64,000 bases of DNA, from NCBI GenBank assembly GCA_005402585.1, contig BIFP01000062.1, positions 1 through 64,000 on the forward strand, read 5' to 3'. Origin of the DNA: Micromonosporaceae bacterium KJ-029 (lineage in GTDB: Bacteria > Actinomycetota > Actinomycetes > Mycobacteriales > Micromonosporaceae). The notes under the pieces are model-generated. The model saw only the letters and a list, made by a program, of their open reading frames with translations, had not been told where the DNA came from and did no database searches. A program made the translations under genes and the position numbers. Below, piece by piece: positions 34,314 through 43,112 of this stretch; positions within the stretch are counted from its first letter, which is position 1, and every line of letters begins with the position of its first letter.

Positions 34314-35659
34314 CCCAAACCCTCCACCTCAGCCCCAACGCCCTCGCAAGGCCCACCGACAGGCCCCCCGCGACGCCGGTCCCGCCGACCAGGCGATCGC
34401 GGCTGCTCGGCGTGGACGCCGCCCGGGGCGTAGCACTGTTCGGGATGATCGCCGTGCACTCGTTGTACGCGGCGGATGCCGCCGGTCGGCCAACCTGGTC
34501 GTTCACGATCTTCCAGGGGCGGGCGGCTGCGCTGTTCGCGGTGCTGACAGGGGTCGGCATCGCGTTCCTCACCGGCCGGCGGCGGGTCCGCCTGACCGAC
34601 GGCACGGGTCACGTTGCGGCGCTCGCCGTCCGGGCCCTGGTCATCGGCGCGATCGGCCTGGGACTGGGCTACACCGACGCCTCCCTGGCGGCGGTGATCC
34701 TGCCCTCCTACGCGGTCATGTTCCTGCTGGCGATCCCGCTGGTGTTCCTGCCGACCTGGCTGGTCGCGTTCACCGGCCTGGCCGTGGCCGCCGGAGCTCC
34801 CGCGCTCCGCCAGATCCTGCTGCCGCAGCTGCCGGAACCGACCTACGAGAACCCGGGATTCGCACACCTCGTCGGCGACGCCGGCAGGCTTCTCACCGAA
34901 CTGTCGGTGACGGGAGAATATCCGGCGATCGCGTGGCTGGCGTACCTGTGCGCCGGTCTGGTCATCGGGCGGCTGATCCTGACCCGGCTGAAAGTGATCT
35001 TCTCGCTGCTCCTGACCGGACTGACCCTCGCCGTCGCGGCGCCGGTGGCCTCGTGGGTGTTGCTGAACCGGTACGAGGGCTTGCGGCAGATCTGGTCCGC
35101 CCAGCCGAAGAGCGGACTGTCCCCGGCCGAGACAGCAGAACTTCTCACGTTCGGCGGCGACGGCAGCACGCCCACCTCGACCTGGTGGTGGCTCGCGGTC
35201 GACGCGCCGCACACCACCACGCCGCTCGACCTGGTCGGCACGACCGGGGCCGCAACCGCCACGCTCGCAGTCCTGCTGCTCGCCGCCCGCGTCGCATGGC
35301 CCCGCCCGCGTCGGGTGATCCGGGCCCTGCTGATTCCCCTCGCGGTGGCCGGCAGCATGACGCTGACGCTCTACACCGCCCACATCATGTTCATCAACTC
35401 CAATCTCGACAACTTCACGGCCATGTCCGGATACCTCGTGCAGGTCCTGGCCATCCTGTTGCTCGGAACCGCCTGGTCAGCGACCGCGGGTCGCGGACCG
35501 CTGGAGGGCCTCGTGATGGTGCTGTCCCGCGGCGCTCGTCGCCTGGCCACCCGGCACGCCAGCACGTACCGCGCCCGCCTGTCGAGCTACTGGGAGGAAT
35601 CGCCGCGCGCCGGCCACGACCCGACTGGCGCGCAACCAGCCATGTGGCGCAGCGGCTGA
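34310..35659 (+). CDS. HGSNAT/DUF418-like membrane protein
   Basis: 449 residues, coupled to the preceding gene by ATGA. After a Pro-rich cytosolic start, RLLGVDAARGVALFGMIAVHS followed by FQGRAAALFAVLTGVGIAFLTGRR is the signature beginning of the DUF418/DUF1624 (heparan-alpha-glucosaminide N-acetyltransferase-like) family. Ten or so membrane helices span residues 35-420. The late segment LTLYTAHIMFINSN carries a conserved histidine. Such proteins move acyl groups across the membrane or act as transporters. Here it may acylate or export the cluster product, which is inference from position between two GATase-like genes. Confidence 0.8.
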   Translation: MTQTLHLSPNALARPTDRPPATPVPPTRRSRLLGVDAARGVALFGMIAVHSLYAADAAGRPTWSFTIFQGRAAALFAVLTGVGIAFLTGRRRVRLTDGTGHVAALAVRALVIGAIGLGLGYTDASLAAVILPSYAVMFLLAIPLVFLPTWLVAFTGLAVAAGAPALRQILLPQLPEPTYENPGFAHLVGDAGRLLTELSVTGEYPAIAWLAYLCAGLVIGRLILTRLKVIFSLLLTGLTLAVAAPVASWVLLNRYEGLRQIWSAQPKSGLSPAETAELLTFGGDGSTPTSTWWWLAVDAPHTTTPLDLVGTTGAATATLAVLLLAARVAWPRPRRVIRALLIPLAVAGSMTLTLYTAHIMFINSNLDNFTAMSGYLVQVLAILLLGTAWSATAGRGPLEGLVMVLSRGARRLATRHASTYRARLSSYWEESPRAGHDPTGAQPAMWRSG

Positions 35660-35675
35660 CCGGAGGCGAAGCGAT

Positions 35676-36497
35676 ATGAGACGGACCAGGTGGGGCCTAC
35701 CGCTCGGCCAGACGCGGCAACTCCACAGGCGGCGTCTCCTGTTCGGTATCGGCGCCGCCGGCACGCTGGCCGCGCTGGGGTGGGCCGGCCTGTCGGCAGT
35801 CCTCGGAGGAGAGCGGCCGCTGGCGCTGGTCTACCGAGGACCGGCCGCCTGCTCCGGCTGCGCGGAGGCGGTGGCCGCCCTCCTGCGCAGCGCGCCGACG
35901 CCGTTTCGCACCGACTACTGCGGCCCGGACGAGCAGCGGCAGATATCGCGGAGCACGCTGGCCGAGGCAATGGTCTACGCCCAGCCCGGCGGCGGCAACA
36001 TCAGGCCGGCCTGGCGGCAGCTGCGCGACCACGCAGAGGACATCCAGGACTTCGTCCACCACGGCGGCCACTACCTCGGCTTCTGCCTCGGGGCGTACCT
36101 CGCCGCCACCCAGCCCGGCTTCGGACTGATCGACGGCAGCGTCGATCAGTACATCCGCACCGACGGGGCGAGCGTCGACAGCACCGACGACACGGTGATC
36201 CAGGTTCGGTGGCGCGGCCAGACGCGGCACATGTACTTCCAGGACGGGCCCACACTCGAGCTGAGGCCGCAGGCGCCGGGCACGGTGCTCGCCACCTACG
36301 ACACCGGGGCAGCCGCCGCCGTCGTCACCACCTTCGGCGCCGGGCGCGTCGGGCTCGTGGGCCCCCACCCCGAAGCCGACCGGTCATGGTACGCCGAGAA
36401 AGAACTCACCAACCCGGACGGCATCCGCTTCGACCTGGGCCACGACCTTGTTCAAAGCACGGTGGACGCGACGACCCCGGCGTCTGGCGGGGGCTGA
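35676..36497 (+). CDS. BPL_N (class I GATase-like) protein, copy 2, membrane-anchored or exported
   Basis: 273 residues, GGAGG before the ATG at 35676. Its N-terminus has a twin-arginine-like signal (QLHRRRLLFGIGAAGTLAAL, residues 15-34) ahead of the same GATase-like core as copy 1: LALVYRGPAACSGCAEAVAALL, MVYAQPGGGNIRPAWRQL, YLGFCLGAYLAA with Cys137, and FGAGRVGLVGPHPEA. Copy 1 has no such signal, so the two paralogues probably act on opposite sides of the membrane. It is the last gene of the five-gene cluster; the next gene is on the other strand. Confidence 0.82.
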   Translation: MRRTRWGLPLGQTRQLHRRRLLFGIGAAGTLAALGWAGLSAVLGGERPLALVYRGPAACSGCAEAVAALLRSAPTPFRTDYCGPDEQRQISRSTLAEAMVYAQPGGGNIRPAWRQLRDHAEDIQDFVHHGGHYLGFCLGAYLAATQPGFGLIDGSVDQYIRTDGASVDSTDDTVIQVRWRGQTRHMYFQDGPTLELRPQAPGTVLATYDTGAAAAVVTTFGAGRVGLVGPHPEADRSWYAEKELTNPDGIRFDLGHDLVQSTVDATTPASGGG

Positions 36498-36577
36498 CGA
36501 CGGATCAGAAGGGCTAACGCGGTGTCCACCGTTGGCCGGGTTGGTGCCCGCCCCACCCACATCCCGAGGGAGCCTGA

Positions 36578-37486
36578 TCACTGTGGGCTGCGAGCGGTGG
36601 CCAAGCGGATGAGTTCTGCGGCGGCCCCGGAGGGCCGGACGGAGGAGTGCCATACCGCTCGGAGCTTTCGTTCCAGGTTGAGGCCGCTGACCTTGACCTC
36701 GACGAGAGTTCTGGTGGCGAGTTCCGAGGTTACTGCCAGGTTGCTGAGTACGGCGGGAGCGAGGCCGGCCGACGCCGCAGCCTTGACTGCGGCCGTGCTG
36801 GCCAGCTCAAGGTGGGACTCCCCGAGCTCGACACCTACCTGGGCCAACGCGCGGGCCAGCGTCTGGCGGGTCCCCGACCCTGACTCGCGGACGACGAGGT
36901 CAGCCGCTGCGAGTTCGGCTGGTTCCAGGGGGCGGCGATGGTTTGCCCACGGGTGAGCAGGGCTCACCACGACCACCAGACTGTCGCGCCCGACGGTCGT
37001 TGACGCCACCGACCGTGGCAGAGCTGGGCATTCGACGAATCCGAGCAGGACCTCGCCCGCAAGCACCTGTTCGAGCACCTCGTCGGAGTTGGCGACGGCG
37101 AGGCTGACTCGTAGGTCAGGACGCGCCTGACGGAAGTCGGCGAGCCAGCCGGGCGCGAGGTATTCGGCCACGGTGAGGCTTGCCGCCACGGACAGGTGCG
37201 GACGGCGTTGCGCGGCGAGCGACCGGGCCCCGACCACGATGCGGTCCACTGCGGCGAGCGCCTCACGGGCCCACTCCACGACGGCGCCGCCCTCGGTCGT
37301 GAGCCGCGAGCCGCTGGGCGTTCTTTCCAACAGGACGACGTCGAGTTGGCGTTCCAGCCGCGCGATGGCACGACTCGCGTTGGGTTGCGCGATGCCGACG
37401 GATCGGGCCGCCGTACCGATCGACCCGCCCTCAGCTACCCGCACGAGTAGATCCAGAGCGGCTAGGTCGGGGCGGGCGGAGGTCAC
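36578..37486 (-). CDS. LysR-type transcriptional regulator
   Basis: 302 residues, GTG start. The N-terminal helix-turn-helix GSIGTAARSVGIAQPNASRAIARLERQLDVVLLERTPSGS and the periplasmic-binding-like effector domain (TVAEYLAPGWLADFRQARPDLRVSL) are typical. It is divergent from the YeiH-type exporter and most likely controls it, as YeiE and CbbR-type regulators do for such transporters elsewhere. The effector cannot be read. Confidence 0.88.
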   Translation of the reverse strand: MTSARPDLAALDLLVRVAEGGSIGTAARSVGIAQPNASRAIARLERQLDVVLLERTPSGSRLTTEGGAVVEWAREALAAVDRIVVGARSLAAQRRPHLSVAASLTVAEYLAPGWLADFRQARPDLRVSLAVANSDEVLEQVLAGEVLLGFVECPALPRSVASTTVGRDSLVVVVSPAHPWANHRRPLEPAELAAADLVVRESGSGTRQTLARALAQVGVELGESHLELASTAAVKAAASAGLAPAVLSNLAVTSELATRTLVEVKVSGLNLERKLRAVWHSSVRPSGAAAELIRLATARSPQ

Positions 37487-37605
37487 TCGCGAACCGTATG
37501 AGCAGGTCAGGGCTCATGTCAAAAGCGCATGACCTCGTAGTCGATCAACGGCTACCCGCCGGAGAGCGCCTGGACGACCGTAAGAGCGTGCTCGCTGATA
37601 CGAAC

Positions 37606-38607
37606 ATGGCCCCTGTCGTCAGGTCGCGAAACCGAGTCGTGGCAGCCGGGCCGGGGGTGGCGGTGTCCCTCGCCGGCGGCGTCGGCGCCCTCGCGCTGAA
37701 TGTCATGCTGCCGCCGGTCAGCGCACTGCTGATCGCCCTCATTCTCGGCGTCGCCTTTGCGGGCTTTGGTGGTGTCAGGCAATCCCTTTCGGCTGGCCTG
37801 GCCGTCGCCTCCCGCCGCATTCTGCGCATCGGCGTCGCCCTGCTCGGCCTGCAGCTTGTGGTGGGGCAGTTACTCGCCCTCGGCTGGGAGGTGATGGTGG
37901 TCGCGCTCGTGGTGGTCGTCGGTGGTATCGCCTTCACCGTCTGGGCTGGTGCCGTTCTCGGCGTTCCGCCCGCGCGGCGCCTGCTCATCGCGTGCGGCTT
38001 CTCGATCTGCGGAGCGGCGGCGGTCGCGGCGGTCGACGGCGTCACCGAGTCCGACGAGGAGGACATGGCTGTCGCGCTTGCGATGGTGGTCACCTTCGGT
38101 AGCGCCGCGATGCTGATTCTTCCGTTCATCGCGCTTCGGATGGGCTTCGCCGAGCGGGCGGCGGGAGCCTGGATGGGCGGGAGCATCCACGAGGTGGGTC
38201 AGGTGGTCGTGGCCGGTGGCCTGATCGGTGGATCGGCTCTCCAGGTTGCCGTGGTGGTCAAGCTGGCCCGGGTGTTGATGCTGGCTCCCGTTCTTACCGT
38301 CGTGTCGTGGCGTGCCAGGGCGCGTGCGGTGGCTTCCGCCAGCCGTCCACCGGCGCGGGTGCCGCTATTCGTGGCGATGTTCGTCGCGTTGGCGGTGGTG
38401 GGCAGCGTGGTGTCGGTACCGCAAGGTGTGCGTGACGGCGTGGCGGTGGTTCAGTCGCTGGCCCTGGCCGCCGCGATGTTCGCACTCGGCTGCGGCATCA
38501 ACGCCAGGGCACTACGCCGGCTGCGGCGCGCCGAGGTCGCGCTGGGGTTCGCCTCGTCGGCGATGATCGCCCTGCTGGCGATGCCGGCCGTCATCCTCCT
38601 TTCGTGA
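37606..38607 (+). CDS. YeiH/UPF0324-family putative sulfate exporter
   Basis: 333 residues from the ATG at 37606; in-frame starts at 37498 and 37516 would leave only about a dozen bases to the divergent LysR gene, so the later start is preferred although it lacks a strong ribosome binding site. About ten membrane helices with the conserved ILRIGVALLGLQL, ACGFSICGAAAVAAVDGV and MGGSIHEVGQVVVAG segments define the Cons_hypoth698 family (YeiH). Members are linked to sulphur or sulfonate metabolism in the literature; the true substrate here is unknown. Confidence 0.85.
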   Translation: MAPVVRSRNRVVAAGPGVAVSLAGGVGALALNVMLPPVSALLIALILGVAFAGFGGVRQSLSAGLAVASRRILRIGVALLGLQLVVGQLLALGWEVMVVALVVVVGGIAFTVWAGAVLGVPPARRLLIACGFSICGAAAVAAVDGVTESDEEDMAVALAMVVTFGSAAMLILPFIALRMGFAERAAGAWMGGSIHEVGQVVVAGGLIGGSALQVAVVVKLARVLMLAPVLTVVSWRARARAVASASRPPARVPLFVAMFVALAVVGSVVSVPQGVRDGVAVVQSLALAAAMFALGCGINARALRRLRRAEVALGFASSAMIALLAMPAVILLS

Positions 38608-38639
38608 GCCGCCCCGCCGCCCAGCAGGACCATTAGCTG

Positions 38640-39539
38640 TCAAGGCTTCTCGGTGGCCTGCCTGGGCCTGGGCCGGATGTCATCGAGGGAGAGCAGTGCG
38701 GTCGCGGCGGTGCTGGGATGCCGTCCGCTCGCGGTCGCCACGGCGAGATGCCAGTGCGGTGGGTCGGTGATGGGAACGAAGCGCGCGGCCGTCCGCTTGG
38801 TGGTGAAGATCTGCGGTACGACGGCGACGCCCAGCCCATGGCTGACCAGGTCGAGCAGCCAGTGCACGTCGTTGACCTCGAACGCGACCCGCCGTTCGAC
38901 CCCGGCCGCGACCATCGCCTGGTCGACCGCGTCCCGGCTGATCCAGCCGGGGGAGAAGTCGACGAAGATCTCACCCGACAGGTCACGCAGGTCGACTCCG
39001 GGGCGGTCCCGGAACGGATGGGCGGGGCCGCAGGCCAGCACCAGCGGCTCGGCGCGCAGCGGGGCCAGCGCGACGCCGGGCACCGTGCTCGCGGGCGCCG
39101 AGACGAACGCCAGATCGAGGTCGCCGGTGCGGACCCTTTCGATCAGGTCGGGCGAGCCGCCCTGCCGTAGCCGGATCTCGACGCCGGGGTGGGCGGTGTG
39201 GAACCGGGCCAGGGTCGCCGGGAGGTCGACGGCGCCGAGGCACTGCAGGGTGCCGACCGCCAGTGTGCCGCGCAGCAGCCCCCGTACCGCGGCGACCGCG
39301 TCCTTGGCGGCGGCGACGTTGGCGAGGGCGTGCCGGGCCTGGGTGAGCAGGGCGCGGCCCTCGTTGGTCAGTTCGACGCTGCGGGTGTTGCGGACGAAGA
39401 GGCTTGCGCCCAGCTCACGCTCCAGCGAACGGATGGACGTCGACAGGCCGGACTGCGCCACGTGCATCCGTTCGGCAGCCCGGGTGAAGTGCCGCTCCTC
39501 GGCGACCGCCACGAAATACTCGAGCTGGCGCAGCTCCAC
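38640..39539 (-). CDS. LysR-type transcriptional regulator
   Basis: 299 residues, GTG start at 39539. MELRQLEYFVAVAEERHFTRAAERMHVAQSGLSTSIRSLERELGASLF is a standard LysR DNA-binding domain; residues 90-290 form the effector-binding domain. It is divergent from the aldo/keto reductase at 39678 with 138 nt between starts, the usual LysR-target arrangement, so it likely senses a carbonyl or redox metabolite. Its 3' end faces the exporter gene, with 32 nt between stops. Confidence 0.88.
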   Translation of the reverse strand: MELRQLEYFVAVAEERHFTRAAERMHVAQSGLSTSIRSLERELGASLFVRNTRSVELTNEGRALLTQARHALANVAAAKDAVAAVRGLLRGTLAVGTLQCLGAVDLPATLARFHTAHPGVEIRLRQGGSPDLIERVRTGDLDLAFVSAPASTVPGVALAPLRAEPLVLACGPAHPFRDRPGVDLRDLSGEIFVDFSPGWISRDAVDQAMVAAGVERRVAFEVNDVHWLLDLVSHGLGVAVVPQIFTTKRTAARFVPITDPPHWHLAVATASGRHPSTAATALLSLDDIRPRPRQATEKP

Positions 39540-39677
39540 GATTCATCACCAACACCGATTGCCGGGATCAGATCCTTCTGTTGGACAGCTTAGCCGCCAG
39601 GGTGGAGGCTGGAACCCGTGCGCCGCGGGCCGCCGTCCGCGTGCGTCGAATCCGAACCGCTTCGAGGAGGAGCCTCC

Positions 39678-40538
39678 ATGCACACCCGCCGCATCGGTGA
39701 CATTGCCGTCGGCGCGATCGGTCTCGGCGGCATGCCGATGTCGATCGAGGGCCGGCCCGACGAGCAGCGTTCGATCGCCACGATCCACGCCGCGCTGGAC
39801 GCCGGCGTCACGCTGATCGACACCGCGGACGCCTACCACCTGTACGCCAACGACGTCGGCCACAACGAGTCGCTGATCGCCCGCGCGGTGGCGACCTACG
39901 GCGGCGACACGTCCGACGTGCTGATCGCCACCAAGGGCGGTCACCTGCGTCCCGGCGACGGCTCGTGGACGCGGAACGGGTCGCCCGAGTACCTCAAGAG
40001 CGCCTGCGAGGCGTCCCTGAAGCGACTCGGCGTCGAGGCGATCGGCCTCTACCAGTTCCACCGGCCCGACCCCGAGGTCCCGTACGCGGACTCCGTCGGC
40101 GCGATCCGGGACCTGCTCGACGCCGGGAAGATCCGGATGGCCGGCATCTCCAACGCCAACCCCGAGCAGATCGTGCTCGCCAACGAGATCCTCGGTGGCC
40201 GGCTGGTGAGCGTGCAGAACCAGTACTCGCCGGCCTTCCGCTCCAGCGAACCGGAACTGGCGCTGTGCGCGGAACTCGGCATCGCGTTCCTGCCCTGGAG
40301 CCCGCTCGGCGGCATCTCCAACGCCGGCGCCCTGGGTTCGCGGTTTGCCGTGTTCGCCGAGGTCGCCAGGGAGCATGAGGTCAGCCCGCAACAGGTCTGC
40401 CTGGCCTGGATGCTGGCGAAGGCGCCTAACGTGATCCCGATCCCGGGCTCGTCACGCCCCGAGACGATCCGTGACTCCGTCGCCGCAGCCGAACTCCAAC
40501 TGTCGGCCGAGCACCTCGCTCGCCTCGACCAGCCCTGA
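39678..40538 (+). CDS. Aldo/keto reductase
   Basis: 286 residues, ATG at 39678 after GAGGAGG. IGLGGMPMSIEGRP, LIDTADAYHLYANDVGHNESLIARAV (the catalytic Asp and Tyr), LIATKGGHLRPGDG (the catalytic Lys) and YQFHRPDPEVPYADSVGAI (the catalytic His region), then IPGSSRPETIRDSVAA for NADPH binding, show a complete AKR barrel. It reduces aldehydes or ketones with NADPH; substrate unknown. It is divergent from a LysR gene that probably controls it and is followed by a strong shared terminator. Confidence 0.9.
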   Translation: MHTRRIGDIAVGAIGLGGMPMSIEGRPDEQRSIATIHAALDAGVTLIDTADAYHLYANDVGHNESLIARAVATYGGDTSDVLIATKGGHLRPGDGSWTRNGSPEYLKSACEASLKRLGVEAIGLYQFHRPDPEVPYADSVGAIRDLLDAGKIRMAGISNANPEQIVLANEILGGRLVSVQNQYSPAFRSSEPELALCAELGIAFLPWSPLGGISNAGALGSRFAVFAEVAREHEVSPQQVCLAWMLAKAPNVIPIPGSSRPETIRDSVAAAELQLSAEHLARLDQP

Positions 40539-40544
40539 CGGCGA

Positions 40545-40585
40545 GGCCCCACCCACGCGACCAGCGATGCCGCGTGGGTGGGGCC
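40545..40585. terminator. Bidirectional hairpin terminator
   Basis: GGCCCCACCCACGCG (40545-40559) and its perfect complement CGCGTGGGTGGGGCC (40571-40585) form a 15-bp stem with an 11-nt loop between the convergent aldo/keto reductase and EamA genes. Confidence 0.88.
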
Positions 40586-40653
40586 GTCGTCGGCTGGCCG
40601 GCCAGCCGCACAGGGCACTCGCCTCGCCACTGCGGCGGAAGCGGGACCTGGCG

Positions 40654-41685
40654 TCAGCGGCGCGTCGCAAGGACCACGCCGGTGAGGCAGAGCGCGCCGC
40701 CCAGCAGGGCGAGCGACGCCGGTACCTCGCCCAGCAACGCCCAGGACAGCAGGACGGTCACCGGTGGAGACAGGTAGGTCGCGGCGGCGGTGCGACCCGC
40801 AGTCCAGCGGGACAGCACGTATCCCCAGGTGAGGAAGCCGATCGCGGTGGGGAAAACGCCCAGGTACAGCATGCCCAGGGTGGCCGATGATGGCGCTGCG
40901 GCGAACTCCCCGAGGAGCGTGGGGGCGAACGGCAGCAGGGCCACGGTGCCGGCCAGCGCGCCGAGCCAGGTCATCGTCACGGCGTCCACGCGTGCCAGCA
41001 GCCGTTTCTGGAGGAGCACGCCGAAGGCGTACAGCACGGCGGAGAGCACCGCCAGCGCGACGCCGACCTGGTTGGCCTGCCCGGTGAAGCCGCCGGCGGC
41101 GATAAGGGCCACGCCCGCGAAGGCGACCGCCACCCCGACGCCGAGTCGGCCGGTGAGCCGTTCCCCCAGGACGATGACCGCGGCCACCGCGACGAGGATT
41201 GGCGCGACCGACACCAGCAACGCCGCCGTCCCGGCGTCGACCAGCCGCTCGGCGGCGTTGAGCGCCACGTTGTACCCGCCGAACCAGGCCACGCCCCAGA
41301 GAGCGATCAGCCCCAGGGTTCGGCCCCGGGGCGGGCCGGAGCGGCTGGGCGCCGGGCCGTCCAGCCCCGGTGTGGCGTGTCGCGGTCGCCTGCTGCGGCG
41401 TCGGGCGCCGGTGGTGAGTGCCACGAACACGCTCAGCGCGATGGATGCCGTCGCCATGCGGCCCAACGCCATGGCGCCGGGGGAGTAGTCGTGCCCGGCG
41501 AATCTGATACCGACGAACGCTGATGCCCACAGCAGCACCGTTGTCCCGGCGGCGGCGACGACCGGCCAGGATCCGGGCCGCCCGGCGGGCCGGGCGGGCG
41601 CCCGCGAGCGGGCGCGGGTGTCCTCGACGGCGGCCCGGGTGGGGGCGGCGGCCTCGGTCGAGGCGGTGATCTCCGGACAGGTCAT
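40654..41685 (-). CDS. EamA/DMT-family metabolite exporter
   Basis: 343 residues from the ATG at 41685; a start at 41736 is possible but would overlap the likely operator. Ten membrane helices in two EamA repeats (WASAFVGIRFAGHDYSPGAMALGRM in the first, LAVLSAVLYAFGVLLQKRLL in the second) and C-terminal VLLSWALLGEVPASLALLGGALCLTGVVLA. It is a drug/metabolite transporter of the RhaT/EamA type, probably an amino acid or small-metabolite exporter. It is divergent from a LysR gene, with an operator-like repeat between. A decayed copy of its 3' end lies at 24186-24325. Confidence 0.88.
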   Translation of the reverse strand: MTCPEITASTEAAAPTRAAVEDTRARSRAPARPAGRPGSWPVVAAAGTTVLLWASAFVGIRFAGHDYSPGAMALGRMATASIALSVFVALTTGARRRSRRPRHATPGLDGPAPSRSGPPRGRTLGLIALWGVAWFGGYNVALNAAERLVDAGTAALLVSVAPILVAVAAVIVLGERLTGRLGVGVAVAFAGVALIAAGGFTGQANQVGVALAVLSAVLYAFGVLLQKRLLARVDAVTMTWLGALAGTVALLPFAPTLLGEFAAAPSSATLGMLYLGVFPTAIGFLTWGYVLSRWTAGRTAAATYLSPPVTVLLSWALLGEVPASLALLGGALCLTGVVLATRR

Positions 41686-41706
41686 GCCGTGATTCTCATC
41701 CGTCTG

Positions 41707-41747
41707 ACTGTTCAGTACCAGCGACTGTTTCTTCACAACAGTTCAGT
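41707..41747. promoter_or_regulatory. LysR operator-like repeats between EamA and LysR genes
   Basis: ACTGTTCAGT at 41707-41716 recurs as ACAGTTCAGT at 41738-41747, 31 nt apart (three helical turns). Within it, ACTGTT (41724-41729) and AACAGT (41737-41742) form an inverted repeat with 7-nt spacing. The A/T-rich TTTATAGT follows just before the LysR start. Confidence 0.6.
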
Positions 41748-41767
41748 CGGGCTTTATAGTTGCGGGC

Positions 41768-42664
41768 GTGCTCGACGTCCACCGCCTTCGGGTCTTCCGT
41801 TCCGTCGTGGCGTCCGGGTCCGTTCAGGCGGCCGCCGCCAACCTGGGCTACACCCCCTCCGCCGTCAGCCAGCACCTCACCGCACTACAGCGCGAAACGG
41901 GCCTTACCCTGCTCGCCCGAGCGGGGCGCGGCCTGCGGCCCACAGCCGCCGGGCATGCCCTCGCCGCCGAGGCGGACCGGGTACTCGCCCGCCTCGGCGA
42001 GGCCGAGTCGCTGATCGCGGACCTGCGATCAGGACGCACCGGCGCCCTGTCCATCGCGTACTTCGCATCGGTCGGCGCGGCGTGGATGCCGGTCGTGGTG
42101 CGGCGGGTCACCACCGACCTCCCCGGCGTCCGGCTGGACCTGGAACTGCGCGAACACATTCCGGACAGCCGAGAGGAACGCGCCGACGTCCAGGTAGTGG
42201 TGGGACCCACCGGCTTCGACCCCGGGTCGGGCTTCACCGCCCACCATCTCCTCGACGACCCCTATGTCGCCGTGCTGCCCGCCGGGCACCGCCTCGCCGA
42301 CGAGGAGGAGGTGGACCTGGCAGACCTCGCCGACGACCGCTGGGTCGACAACGACTTCGCCCGCGGCTGGTGCCGCGCCAACCTGATCGAAGCCTGCACC
42401 GCTGCCGGCTTCAGCCCGGTCTTCCGCGTCGAGGCGCACGACTACCCGACGGCGCTCGCCTTCGTCGGAGCCGGCATCGGCCTCACGGTGCTCCCCGCCC
42501 TCGGCGCGGCGAAGCTGCCCGACGGCGTGGCCCGCGTCCGGCTGGTCCGCCCCACGCCGATCCGCTCGATCTATGTGGTGGTGCACGACGCGGTCGAGCA
42601 CACACCGGCAGTGCAGACCGCAGTCGCCGCGCTCCGCGAGGCGGCGGCCGCTGCGCACGCGTAG
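41768..42664 (+). CDS. LysR-type transcriptional regulator (ArgP/LysG-like group)
   Basis: 298 residues, GTG start. LDVHRLRVFRSVVASGSVQAAAANLGYTPSAVSQHLTALQRETGLTLLARAGRG is a clear LysR DNA-binding domain with a full-length effector domain. It is divergent from the EamA-type exporter, the standard arrangement for regulators of amino acid or metabolite exporters. It probably binds the repeats at 41707-41747. The effector is unknown. Confidence 0.88.
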   Translation: MLDVHRLRVFRSVVASGSVQAAAANLGYTPSAVSQHLTALQRETGLTLLARAGRGLRPTAAGHALAAEADRVLARLGEAESLIADLRSGRTGALSIAYFASVGAAWMPVVVRRVTTDLPGVRLDLELREHIPDSREERADVQVVVGPTGFDPGSGFTAHHLLDDPYVAVLPAGHRLADEEEVDLADLADDRWVDNDFARGWCRANLIEACTAAGFSPVFRVEAHDYPTALAFVGAGIGLTVLPALGAAKLPDGVARVRLVRPTPIRSIYVVVHDAVEHTPAVQTAVAALREAAAAAHA

Positions 42665-42881
42665 TAGGAGACTGCGTCGGACCGATCGACGTGCCAAAGA
42701 TGAGTTCGCCGCCGGGCGAGGTCCTCCAGCTAATGCTGGCCCCTCCCGCGTTGCGTGAGATCTACACCGTTCTCACGGTCGCCGAAGCGGAAACCTGGTG
42801 CCATTGAACACCGCATCGTCTGGCGCGAATAGCTAATGATTAAAGCAATCCGAGGTAGCTGTTGTGAGACTGTGACCACGC

Positions 42882-43112
42882 TCAGCTGGCGAACAAGGCC
42901 CTCACGGGGAACTCGCCGCTCGAGCGCCAGGCGTTTACGATCTTCGCCGTGATGGCGCTGGCCGCTTGATCGAAGTTGCCGTCCTCGACGCGGGCCTCCA
43001 TTGTGCCTGGATCGATCGCCAGCACGCGGTCGAATCTGTCCTCGAACCCGAACTCATATCTGACCTGATCGCCAACACTGTCGGTACGCCGTGCGACAAC
43101 CATCATGCCCAT
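42882..43112 (-). CDS. Small putative immunity protein
   Basis: 76 residues, start inside the end of the upstream toxin-like gene (10-nt overlap), so translation is coupled. MMVVARRTDSVGDQVRYEFGFEDRFDRVLAIDPGTMEARVEDGN is a beta-strand-rich start followed by a helix with AASAITAKIVNAWRSSG. No known family. Position immediately after a polymorphic-toxin-like gene, small size and lower GC make an immunity protein the best guess. Confidence 0.6.
   Translation of the reverse strand: MGMMVVARRTDSVGDQVRYEFGFEDRFDRVLAIDPGTMEARVEDGNFDQAASAITAKIVNAWRSSGEFPVRALFAS

Noticed and set aside
37498..37605. Earlier starts for the YeiH-type exporter
   Set aside because: They would leave about 11 nt to the divergent LysR start and add a hydrophilic extension not found in the family.
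42665..42881. A short plus-strand peptide (LMLAPPALREIYTVLTVAEAETWCH) after the LysR gene
   Set aside because: No start with a ribosome binding site and no recognisable family; too short to support as a gene.
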